A DNA stretch of 5,768 nt, taken from contig JANYIK010000137.1 of the NCBI GenBank assembly GCA_025362115.1, positions 1-5,768 on the forward strand, read 5' to 3'. The notes beneath the pieces were generated by a model. That model was not told the DNA's origin. It worked only from the letters and a program-made list of their open reading frames with translations, and made no database searches. The position numbers and the translations under genes are program-made. Of this stretch, positions 1-5,294 are shown one piece after another. The first letter of the stretch is position 1. Each line of letters begins with the position of its first letter. Source of the stretch: Methylophilaceae bacterium (lineage in GTDB: Bacteria; Pseudomonadota; Gammaproteobacteria; Burkholderiales; Methylophilaceae).

Positions 1-1474
1 CCTCCTCTTCCTGCGGTTGCTCACAGAGAAGGACGAGGCGCTTTACAACCTGGACAAAAAATACCAGCGCATCTTCTCCGGCAACTGGGCGCGTTTTGCC
101 TGGGGCAATTTCGTCACGCTGACCGGCGACCAGTTGTTCAACGCCGCGCGTGACGCCATTGAACACTTGCACGAGCTGCCGGGCCTGTCGGAAACAGGGC
201 GCACTTTATTTAGCCGCGCCACCCTCAAGATTTACGATCGCCCCACGCTGCGCGCCGTCATCCAGGGCATCCAGGGCATGGATATCTCCGTGCATGACGG
301 CCACGATTTCAAGGGCGACATGTATGAATACCTGCTCAGCAAACTGTCGGCTTCCGGCACCAACGGCCAGTTCCGCACCCCGCGCCACATCATTGACCTC
401 ATCGTCGCGCTGGTCAACCCGCAGCCGCACCACCGGATATGTGACCCGGCCTGCGGCACGGCGGGGTTCCTGGTGTCGGCCTATATGCACATCCTGCGCA
501 GCCACACCAAACCCGCCGATCTGGCGCGTGGTTTGCTCGACGGCACGCTGCTCAAACCCGCGCAGTGGACGTTTCTCAGTGAGCACGCCTTCAATGGCTT
601 CGACAACGACGCCAACATGGTCAAGATCGCTATCCTCAACCTCTACCTGCATCAGTTGGAAAAAGCGCATATTGAATTGATGAACCCGCTTACCACCGGG
701 CTTGCAGGCAGCTATCCCGGTAGGATGTATGAATGCATCCTCGCCAACCCGCCGTTTTCCGGCAAGGTGCAGGATGAAAGTATCCACGCCGACCTCAACT
801 ACCAGCTCAACACCCGCGCCACGGAATTGTTGTTTCTCAAGTGGTTTATTGACCACCTAGCCCCCGGCGGACGTGCCGGGGTGATCGTCCCTAACGGGGT
901 TTTGTTCGGCTCCACCAAGGCCGCGACCAAATTGCGCCAGTCGCTGCTGACGGAATGTGAGTTACAAGCCGTCATCAGCCTGCCCAGCGGTGTGTTCAAG
1001 CCCTATGCCGGCGTGGCGACCGCCGCGCTGGTGTTCGAGAAACCCGCTGCTGCAATATCCCCTCCCCTTGGCAGGGCTAGGGAGGGGGTCGAAACGGCGC
1101 ACGGTTCAAACCCTTCCACCCCCATCCCAACCTTCCCCCTGTCAGGGGGAAGGAGTGAGAAGTTCGTCTGGTTCTACGACCTCACTGCCGACGGTTTCAG
1201 CCTGGATGACAAGCGCACCCCCATCGCCGCCAACGACATCCCCGATGCGCTTGCCAAATGGCCGGAGCGCAGCGAAGGCCCTAACAGCTACCGCGTAGCG
1301 ATCGAGAAAATAAAGGAAAACGACTGGAGCCTAGCTAACGGGCGCTACAAGCCGGTCAACGCAGAAGCCGTGGAACACGACGCCCCGGCGCAGATTCTCG
1401 CCGACGTGCTCAGGCTGGAAGACGAAATCGTTAGTCGCGGTAATGCGTTGCTCGCCGAAATCAGCGGCAAATGA
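1..1474 (+). CDS. hsdM: Type I restriction-modification system methyltransferase subunit HsdM (5' partial)
   Basis: This is the modification subunit, which transfers a methyl group from S-adenosylmethionine to the N6 of adenine in the bipartite site chosen by HsdS. The frame is open to the left edge and begins LLFLRLLTEKDEALYN, which resembles the start of the HsdM N-terminal helical domain, so the TTG at 17 is not a credible start and the gene begins outside the window. About 490 residues are visible. Seen motifs are GQFRTPR (365-385), the SAM-binding motif I DPACGTAGF (443-469) and the catalytic motif IV NPPF (746-757). The C-terminal part has the familiar VWFYDLTADGFSLDDKR and the ND(W)SLANGRYKP block. 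Between ALVFEKP and FVWFYDL lies a roughly 35-codon Pro/Gly/Ser-rich stretch encoded by a palindromic repeat, absent from ordinary family members as I know them. The TGA stop overlaps the hsdS ATG (ATGA), implying translational coupling. The family assignment is firm; whether the insert leaves the enzyme active is unknown. Confidence 0.93.
   Translation, partial: LLFLRLLTEKDEALYNLDKKYQRIFSGNWARFAWGNFVTLTGDQLFNAARDAIEHLHELPGLSETGRTLFSRATLKIYDRPTLRAVIQGIQGMDISVHDGHDFKGDMYEYLLSKLSASGTNGQFRTPRHIIDLIVALVNPQPHHRICDPACGTAGFLVSAYMHILRSHTKPADLARGLLDGTLLKPAQWTFLSEHAFNGFDNDANMVKIAILNLYLHQLEKAHIELMNPLTTGLAGSYPGRMYECILANPPFSGKVQDESIHADLNYQLNTRATELLFLKWFIDHLAPGGRAGVIVPNGVLFGSTKAATKLRQSLLTECELQAVISLPSGVFKPYAGVATAALVFEKPAAAISPPLGRAREGVETAHGSNPSTPIPTFPLSGGRSEKFVWFYDLTADGFSLDDKRTPIAANDIPDALAKWPERSEGPNSYRVAIEKIKENDWSLANGRYKPVNAEAVEHDAPAQILADVLRLEDEIVSRGNALLAEISGK
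1059..1153. repeat. In-frame palindromic repeat inserted in hsdM
   Basis: Two GC-rich inverted repeats sit close together inside hsdM. CCCCTCCC (1059-1066) pairs with GGGAGGGG (1080-1087). CCTTCCCCCT (1131-1140) pairs perfectly with AGGGGGAAGG (1144-1153) across a GTC loop. The encoded peptide (for example NPSTPIPTFPLSGGR) is Pro/Gly/Ser-rich and interrupts an otherwise normal HsdM sequence. C-run/G-run repeats of this type are common between genes in many proteobacteria. Here the frame is kept with no stop codon. The exact element ends are uncertain; the foreign-looking peptide spans roughly 1047-1156. Confidence 0.72.
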
Positions 1475-2601
1475 AACAGGTAGTAATGAAGCCATTAGGC
1501 GAGGTTGCCGAGTTCATTAATGGACGTGCCTTTAAGCCGAGTGACTGGTCGGAAGCAGGCGTTCCAATAATCCGAATACAAAATTTAACCAACCCAACAG
1601 CTCCTGCCAATTTCTTCGGGGGCATGTTTGACGAACGTCACGCTGTCAAAGATGGCGAACTATTGGTTTCATGGTCAGCCTCGCTCGATGTGTTTGTTTA
1701 GAACAGAGGCAATGCAGTTCTCAACCAGCATATATTTCGCGTCGCTCCAGATTCGGCACAAATTTCTAAGCCATACCTTTTTTATGCGCTCAAGTCCGTG
1801 ATGGATGAACTTCGTTCCAAGACACACGGAGCAACGATGAAGCACATCACCAAAGGGCCGTTCGAGAGAACTCTAATTCCTGTGCCGCCGCTCGTCGAGC
1901 AGGAGCGCATCGTGAAGCTGCTGGATGAGGCGGACGAACTGCGCAAGCTGCGCGCAGCCGCTGACCGCCGCACCGACGACCTCATTCCTGCCCTGTTCCA
2001 TGAAATGTTCGGCGATATTGGCGCTGATTATCCAACCAAGACCATTGAGGAAACTATTGAGCAGTTCATTGACTATCGAGGAAAGACACCTCAAAAGACT
2101 ATAGCCGGCGTCCCTCTGGTAACTGCAAAAATTGTGAAGGGCGGGCACATTCTACCGGCTACAGAATTTATTGCAGAAGAAGCTTACGACTCTTGGATGA
2201 GAAGAGGATTGCCACAGGCAGGTGATATTCTCTTCACAATGGAGGCTCCGCTCGGTGAGGTTGCGATGGTCGAAGATATACGGATTGCTTTGGCCCAACG
2301 AATCCTTTTGATGCGTCCACGAGCAGCCATTCTCGATGGTCGTTATTTCATGGCAGCGCTCAAGATGCCTTTAGTTTGGAAACAAATTGAAGAAAGGGCT
2401 ACAGGTTCGACTGTCCGTGGAATCAGGCAGGCCGAACTACGAAAAGTCGCGATTCCACTTCCCCCGCTCCCGCTGCAGCAGGAATTCGCCCGCCGTGTCG
2501 CCGAAATTCGCGCCCTGCAAGCCGAGCAGACCGCCAGCCGCAGGGAGACCGAGCGGCTGTTCCAATCCATGCTGCACCGCGCGTTCAGCCAAACCCTGTA
2601 G
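1471..2601 (+). pseudogene. hsdS: Type I R-M specificity subunit HsdS, interrupted by one in-frame TAG
   Basis: HsdS recognises the two halves of the target site and anchors the HsdM subunits. From the ATG at 1471, which overlaps the hsdM stop, the frame runs to the TAG at 2599-2601 and would encode 376 residues, a normal HsdS length. It is broken only by a TAG at 1699-1701 (codon 77). The sequence around it reads LLVSWSASLDVFV-stop-NRGNAVLNQHIFRV; the family normally has tryptophan at this place, so a single TGG to TAG change explains it. The order is TRD1 (about codons 5-135, including GATMKHITKGPFE), conserved repeat 1 (PPLVEQERIVKLLDEADELR, coiled-coil), TRD2 (about codons 185-325) and conserved repeat 2 (PPLPLQQEFARRVAEIRAL). 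Other genes in the window also end in TAG, so TAG recoding is unlikely. A 76-residue N-terminal fragment is probably inactive. The downstream part could survive as a one-TRD half-subunit if translation restarts. A sequencing error is the main alternative. Confidence 0.88.
1828..1839 (+). promoter_or_regulatory. Possible internal ribosome binding site and restart ATG in hsdS
   Basis: GGAG (1828-1831) lies 5 nt before an ATG at 1837-1839 that is in frame with hsdS and downstream of the nonsense codon. Initiation here would give a 254-residue protein with the end of TRD1, both conserved repeats and the whole of TRD2. The ATG is also the Met of the conserved GATMKHITKG stretch and the GGAG encodes part of it, so the ribosome-binding resemblance may be incidental. 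Confidence 0.25.
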
Positions 2602-2621
2602 CATTGCGCTAGTTTTTCCGG

Positions 2622-2640
2622 CTGAAACGAGTCGTTTCAG
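2622..2640. repeat. Perfect 9-bp inverted repeat downstream of hsdS
   Basis: CTGAAACGA (2622-2630) and TCGTTTCAG (2632-2640) are perfect inverted copies around one central G, 20 bp after the hsdS stop. As RNA it would fold as a 7-bp stem with a GAGTC loop. No T-run follows on either strand, so it is not a standard intrinsic terminator. A second near-palindrome, AATCAA-TG-TTGATT, follows at 2649-2662. Both lie upstream of the antitoxin promoter and could be protein-binding sites. Confidence 0.5.
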
Positions 2641-2685
2641 TTACAACGAATCAATGTTGATTTAGCAGCCTTCTCAGCAAGGTCG

Positions 2686-2714
2686 TTGCCAAATCACAAT
2701 TTCTAAAGTAAGAT
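2686..2714 (+). promoter_or_regulatory. Sigma70-type promoter of the AbrB-PIN toxin-antitoxin operon
   Basis: TTGCCA (2686-2691, 5 of 6 to the -35 consensus) is separated by exactly 17 bp from TAAGAT (2709-2714, 4 of 6 to the -10 consensus). Transcription would start near 2721, leaving a short leader of about 23 nt before the antitoxin ATG. The position directly before the TA genes and the overlapping inverted repeat support it. Confidence 0.6.
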
Positions 2715-2740
2715 TTCCTTACTTCCTTTATTTGGAAATC
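2706..2740. promoter_or_regulatory. Overlapping inverted repeats, candidate antitoxin operator
   Basis: AAGTAAG (2706-2712) and CTTACTT (2718-2724) form a perfect 7-bp inverted repeat with a 5-bp spacer covering the -10 box and likely start site. GATTTCC (2712-2718) and GGAAATC (2734-2740) form a second perfect 7-bp pair that reaches the Shine-Dalgarno region (GGAA, 2734-2737). AbrB/MazE-type antitoxins usually repress their own promoter by binding such sites, so this is the natural operator candidate. Binding itself is inferred. Confidence 0.5.
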
Positions 2741-2743
2741 ATC

Positions 2744-2962
2744 ATGCTTGCCAAACTTACTTCCAAAAACCAACTCACCCTTCCCAAAGAGGTGGTCTCC
2801 GGTTTTGCCGATAGCCCCTACTTTGAGGTAGAAGCAATCAACGGCCAGATTGTGCTGACTCCGGTACGGTTGCAACGCGCCGATGCTGTGCGTGCCAAAC
2901 TGGCGAGTTTAGGTATCAACGAGCAGGACGTGGCGGATGCCGTGAAGTGGGCGCGTGGCTAA
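2744..2962 (+). CDS. AbrB/MazE/SpoVT-family antitoxin, partner of the PIN toxin
   Basis: A 72-residue protein starting MLAKLTSKNQLTLPKEVV, the swapped-hairpin AbrB fold that binds DNA as a dimer. The hairpin covers about residues 1-45. The C-terminal tail (about 46-72, RADAVRAKLASLGINEQDVADAVKWARG taken as two segments) is helical and charged, as expected for the part that wraps and inhibits the toxin. The ATG at 2744 is preferred because GGAA at 2734-2737 sits 6 nt upstream; the in-frame TTG at 2732 would lie before that site. The stop overlaps the toxin GTG by 8 bp, so the two are one operon and probably coupled in translation. The expected role is to neutralise the toxin and repress the operon. 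Family membership is clear; the exact RNA or cellular target of the system is unknown. Confidence 0.85.
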   Translation: MLAKLTSKNQLTLPKEVVSGFADSPYFEVEAINGQIVLTPVRLQRADAVRAKLASLGINEQDVADAVKWARG

Positions 2963-3395
2963 GGGGTCACATCCGCGTTTAGTGCTGGACACCAACACCG
3001 TTGTTTCCGCTCTGTTATTCCCCAATGGCCGCCTGACTTGGCTACGTTTGGCTTGGCAGGCGCGCCGTTTCATTCCTCTGGTTTCACGCGATACTGCGGC
3101 GGAATTGGTGCGGGTGCTGGCTTACCCGAAATTCAAACTGTCGAGTGCCGATCGAGAAGAATTGCTGGCCGACTATCTGCCCCATTGCGAGGTGGTTGCT
3201 ATGCCGGAAATTCAAGAAAATCTGCCGGAATGCCGTGACGCTGGCGATATGCCATTTTTGCAGTTGGCACTGGCGGCAAAGGCGGATGCATTGGTGAGTG
3301 GAGATGCTGATTTGCTGGAATTAAAACCCCTGTTCTCCGTGCCGATTTTGTTGCCGAGCGAATTACAGGAAAGCATCGAGTTAGGGAAGCTCTGA
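2955..3395 (+). CDS. PIN-domain toxin (putative TA toxin, COG1569-like)
   Basis: A 146-residue PIN-domain protein, expected to be a Mg2+-dependent ribonuclease that blocks growth when free of its antitoxin. The acidic residues of the active site are all visible: D12 in LVLDTN, E50 in DTAAEL, D98 in CRDAGDMPFL and D117/D119 in SGDADLL. It starts with GTG inside the end of the antitoxin gene (8-bp overlap), with only a weak ribosome-binding sequence upstream, which fits coupled translation and lower toxin output. The last codons (LGKL and the TGA) fall inside the left end of a MITE-like repeat, so the C-terminus may have been rewritten by that insertion. The fold core ends before this and should be intact. 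Length matches the family of about 135-150 residues. The substrate RNA cannot be told from the sequence. Confidence 0.88.
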   Translation: MAKGSHPRLVLDTNTVVSALLFPNGRLTWLRLAWQARRFIPLVSRDTAAELVRVLAYPKFKLSSADREELLADYLPHCEVVAMPEIQENLPECRDAGDMPFLQLALAAKADALVSGDADLLELKPLFSVPILLPSELQESIELGKL

Positions 3396-3516
3396 TTAAG
3401 TCCTTCTCATGCTTCGATACGTTTTCCGTTCGCCCTGAGTGCCGTGCGGAGCACGGTGTATCGAAGGGTGATGGAAAACTACTCAGCACGAACGGACTAA
3501 ATCAGAACATCCTTAG
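3381..3516. mobile_element. MITE-like palindromic element with 23-bp terminal inverted repeats
   Basis: The 23 bp at 3381-3403 and the reverse complement of 3494-3516 match at 18 of 23 positions. The innermost part is best, GATTAAGTCC against GGACTAAATC (9 of 10). Inside are CTTCGATAC (3412-3420) with GTATCGAAG (3458-3466), and a hairpin CCGTGC-GGA-GCACGG (3442-3456). The CTTCGATAC and CTCAGCACGAACGG blocks resemble small intergenic repeats widespread in proteobacteria. It encodes no protein, so it would depend on a transposase elsewhere. Its left end supplies the toxin stop codon and its right end abuts the rhlE promoter region. Confidence 0.6.
3421..3479. mobile_element. Nested 59-bp repeat with 7-bp inverted ends and TAC duplication
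   Basis: GTTTTCC (3421-3427) and GGAAAAC (3473-3479) are perfect inverted ends, flanked on the outside by TAC (3418-3420) and TAC (3480-3482). Removing the unit and one TAC joins CTTCGATAC to TCAGCACGAACGG, giving a continuous copy of the outer repeat's usual-looking core. This suggests a second repeat inserted in the first. Three-base duplications and 7-bp ends are short, so the reading is inferred. Confidence 0.42.
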
Positions 3517-3538
3517 CTAGATTTCCAGTTTTATAGAG

Positions 3539-3544
3539 TACAAT
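3539..3544 (+). promoter_or_regulatory. Likely -10 box of the rhlE promoter
   Basis: TACAAT (5 of 6 to consensus) occurs in an AT-rich stretch (3521-3544) just after the MITE-like element. No good -35 is found 16-18 bp upstream; the nearest similar hexamer, TTTCCA at 3522-3527, is too close. Transcription would start near 3551. The weak -35 may reflect replacement of upstream sequence by the repeat. Confidence 0.35.
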
Positions 3545-3550
3545 GCGCGC

Positions 3551-3669
3551 CTGCGGCCACCGTTTCAGTCTACGCGCCGCTTACCACATCTGGTTTTTCA
3601 CCCCTGTTTGCCTTTTTATGACTGACGCTTGTTAAGAGCGATTAGGCCACGTTTTCCATTAGGAATTTT
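3551..3669 (+). promoter_or_regulatory. Long 5' leader of rhlE
   Basis: About 119 nt without a credible gene separate the presumed start from the rhlE ATG. Possible pairing includes GCGGC (3553-3557) with GCCGC (3576-3580) and a small CGCT/AGCG hairpin near 3626-3640, followed by pyrimidine-rich runs. The end, TTAGGAATTTTATG, carries the ribosome-binding site (AGGA, 3661-3664). Helicase genes of this class often have long leaders tied to cold or self-regulation, but no named RNA family is recognised here. Confidence 0.3.
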
Positions 3670-4992
3670 ATGTCTTTTGCATCTCTCGGTTTATCCGAGG
3701 AAATCGTTCGCGCCGTTTCCGAGCGCGGTTATACCGAACCAACCCCCATACAAGCCCAAGCTATTCCCGCCGTGTTATCCGGTGGCGATCTGCTGGCCGG
3801 CGCACAGACCGGCACTGGAAAAACCGCTGGTTTTACCTTGCCTATCCTGCATAGGCTTTCTGACAAATCTATCAAGGGCCCATCCGAAGGTCGTCCGCCG
3901 GTGCGTGCTTTGATTTTGACCCCAACCCGCGAACTGGCGGCACAGGTGGAAGAGAGCGTGCGCGAGTATGGCAAATATCTCAAACTCAACAGCATGGTGA
4001 TGTTCGGCGGCGTCAACATCAACCCGCAGATCGCCAGGCTGCGTAGCCGCGTGGATATCCTGGTGGCGACCCCTGGCCGTCTGCTGGATCATATCGGCCA
4101 ACGTACCTTGAACTTGTCGCAAGTTGAGATTCTGGTGCTGGACGAAGCCGACAGGATGCTGGATATGGGTTTCATCCGCGACATCAAGAAGATATTGGCG
4201 CTGTTGCCAAAGAAACGCCAGAACTTGCTGTTCTCGGCGACCTTCTCTGATGAGATTAAGATACTGGCGGATAACCTGTTGGATAACCCGGCGATGATAG
4301 AAGTAGCACGTCGCAATGCGACTGCAGAGCTGATTTCGCAAAAAATCTATCTGGTTGACCGTGAAAAGAAACGCGATCTATTGGCGCATCTCATCAAGCA
4401 ACACGATTGGCATCAGGTGCTGGTGTTTACCCGCACCAAGCATGGCGCCAATCGCTTGGCGGAACAACTGGATAAGGGCGGAATCCCGGCTCTCGCTATC
4501 CACGGCAACAAGAGCCAAAGTGCCCGTACCAAGGCGCTGAAGGAATTCAAGGACGGTAGCTTGCAAGTGCTGGTGGCCACCGATATCGCCGCCCGCGGTA
4601 TTGATATTATTGAGTTACCTCACGTCGTCAATTACGAGCTGCCCAATGTTCCGGAAGACTATGTGCATCGCATAGGTCGTACCGGTCGTGCAGGCTCGGA
4701 AGGGGAGGCGATCTCGCTGGTGTGCGTGGATGAGCACAAGCTGCTCAAGGACATCGAGCGCGTGACCAAACGCGAGTTGCCCAAGGAGATTGTTCCCGGA
4801 TTCGAGCCTGATTTGAACGCCAAACCGGAACCGATTTTGAATGGACAGAATCGTGGTCAACGCCAGGGGCATGGACGTAACCCGCTACGCGGCGCGAATG
4901 GCAATCAGGCACAGCCGAGAACAGGGCAAAAACCTGCGACTGCGGGCGGCAATCGTGGCGCATCGCATCGTTCCGGCGGGCGGCATCGCTAG
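3670..4992 (+). CDS. rhlE: ATP-dependent DEAD-box RNA helicase RhlE
   Basis: A complete 440-residue helicase that unwinds short RNA duplexes using ATP, acting in the cytoplasm on ribosome assembly and RNA turnover. All family motifs are present in order: Q-motif (F3 and GYTEPTPIQ, 20-28), motif I AQTGTGKT (45-52), Ia PTRELA (85-90), Ib TPGR (134-137), II DEAD (158-161), III SAT (189-191), IV LVFTRTK (251-257), V ATDIAARGID (303-312) and VI HRIGRTGR (333-340). The C-terminal 50 residues are basic and rich in Gly, Asn, Gln and Arg (NRGQRQGHGRN), a disordered RNA-binding tail typical of RhlE. The ATG at 3670 has AGGA 5 nt upstream and the common start MSFASLGLS. It has its own promoter region and no functional link to the flanking TA modules is apparent. 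No clear terminator follows. Confidence 0.96.
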   Translation: MSFASLGLSEEIVRAVSERGYTEPTPIQAQAIPAVLSGGDLLAGAQTGTGKTAGFTLPILHRLSDKSIKGPSEGRPPVRALILTPTRELAAQVEESVREYGKYLKLNSMVMFGGVNINPQIARLRSRVDILVATPGRLLDHIGQRTLNLSQVEILVLDEADRMLDMGFIRDIKKILALLPKKRQNLLFSATFSDEIKILADNLLDNPAMIEVARRNATAELISQKIYLVDREKKRDLLAHLIKQHDWHQVLVFTRTKHGANRLAEQLDKGGIPALAIHGNKSQSARTKALKEFKDGSLQVLVATDIAARGIDIIELPHVVNYELPNVPEDYVHRIGRTGRAGSEGEAISLVCVDEHKLLKDIERVTKRELPKEIVPGFEPDLNAKPEPILNGQNRGQRQGHGRNPLRGANGNQAQPRTGQKPATAGGNRGASHRSGGRHR

Positions 4993-5009
4993 CCTTGCTT
5001 GGTGATGAC

Positions 5010-5038
5010 TTGAGGCGTATTATAACTATTGTTATAAC
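5010..5038 (+). promoter_or_regulatory. Sigma70-type promoter of the AbrB-Doc operon
   Basis: TTGAGG (5010-5015, 4 of 6) is followed after exactly 17 bp by TATAAC (5033-5038, 5 of 6). The start would be near 5045, just before the ribosome-binding site. A second possible pair, TTGCTT (4995-5000) and TATTAT (5018-5023), also has 17-bp spacing but a poorer -35. Confidence 0.58.
5020..5038. promoter_or_regulatory. Inverted repeat operator candidate in the AbrB-Doc promoter
   Basis: TTATAAC (5020-5026) and GTTATAA (5031-5037) are perfect inverted copies with a TATT spacer. The right half is itself the 8-bp palindrome GTTATAAC (5031-5038), and TTATAACT also repeats directly with a 12-bp period. 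The site covers the -10 box, so binding by the antitoxin dimer would block transcription. Autoregulation is the norm for this family; here it is inferred from position. Confidence 0.58.
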
Positions 5039-5047
5039 TTAAATGCT

Positions 5048-5053
5048 AAGGAG
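5048..5053 (+). promoter_or_regulatory. Ribosome binding site fixing the start of the Doc antitoxin
   Basis: AAGGAG lies 7 nt before the ATG at 5061. It lies inside the longer frame that would begin at ATG 5043, so 5061 is the true start. Confidence 0.8.
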
Positions 5054-5060
5054 CAACACC

Positions 5061-5285
5061 ATGCAAGCGATGCGACTCACCCAGATCGGCAATTCCGTTG
5101 GCGTTGTGCTGCCCAAGGAAGTATTGGCGCGTTTGAAGTTGGAAAAAGGCGATACCGTCTATATGACTGACGCGCCGGGGGCAATTACTATCACGCCGCA
5201 AGACCCTACGTTTGAAGAGCAAGTAGATGCTGGCCGCGAATTCATGCGTGAATATCGTGATACGTTCAACGCCTTGGCTAAGTAG
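5061..5285 (+). CDS. AbrB/MazE-family antitoxin, partner of the Doc toxin
   Basis: A 74-residue protein starting MQAMRLTQIGNSVGVVLPKEVL, the classic AbrB/MazE DNA-binding hairpin (about residues 3-47, with LKLEKGD and a TITP strand). The tail, about residues 48-74 (DPTFEEQVDAGREFMREYRD onward), is acidic and helical, suited to binding the toxin. The start at 5061 is set by a strong AAGGAG. The stop lies 9 bp before the toxin ATG, so the two form one operon. The upstream promoter contains an inverted repeat that this protein probably binds. In phage P1 the Doc toxin is paired with a Phd-type antitoxin; here the partner has the AbrB fold, a pairing also known in other bacteria. It differs in sequence from the other AbrB antitoxin in the window apart from the shared LPKEV core. 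Confidence 0.87.
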   Translation: MQAMRLTQIGNSVGVVLPKEVLARLKLEKGDTVYMTDAPGAITITPQDPTFEEQVDAGREFMREYRDTFNALAK

Positions 5286-5294
5286 CTTTGGCGC

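Noticed and set aside
17..19. TTG at 17 as the start of hsdM
   Set aside because: The frame continues upstream to the edge with HsdM-like residues (LLFLRLL) and there is no ribosome-binding site.
206..856. 216-codon open frame on the minus strand across hsdM
   Set aside because: It lies opposite a clear methyltransferase frame, shows no recognisable domain, and is of the kind expected opposite GC-rich codons.
1699..1701. Programmed TAG read-through or pyrrolysine in hsdS
   Set aside because: TAG also ends the 3' end of hsdS, rhlE and the Doc antitoxin here, and no recoding structure is seen; a simple nonsense mutation is more economical.
1798..2601. Separate downstream gene starting at GTG 1798 or ATG 1801
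   Set aside because: It is in the same frame as the upstream hsdS part, begins mid-domain and has no ribosome-binding site at that point; one broken hsdS is the better reading, with ATG 1837 the only plausible restart.
2622..2640. Intrinsic terminator of the hsd operon
   Set aside because: The stem is short and followed by TTACAACG, not a T-run, on the + strand; the minus strand also lacks a T-run after it.
3394..3516. CRISPR-like or tRNA-like structure in the repeat-rich intergenic region
   Set aside because: The repeats are inverted and nested, not regularly spaced direct repeats, and no cloverleaf or anticodon arm can be drawn.
3775..4341. 188-codon open frame on the minus strand across rhlE
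   Set aside because: It is opposite the motif-rich helicase core and its low-complexity Gln/His content is what a shadow of helicase codons gives.
5043..5060. ATG 5043 as the start of the Doc antitoxin
   Set aside because: The strong AAGGAG at 5048-5053 lies inside this extension and correctly spaces the ATG at 5061, where the family's conserved N-terminus begins.
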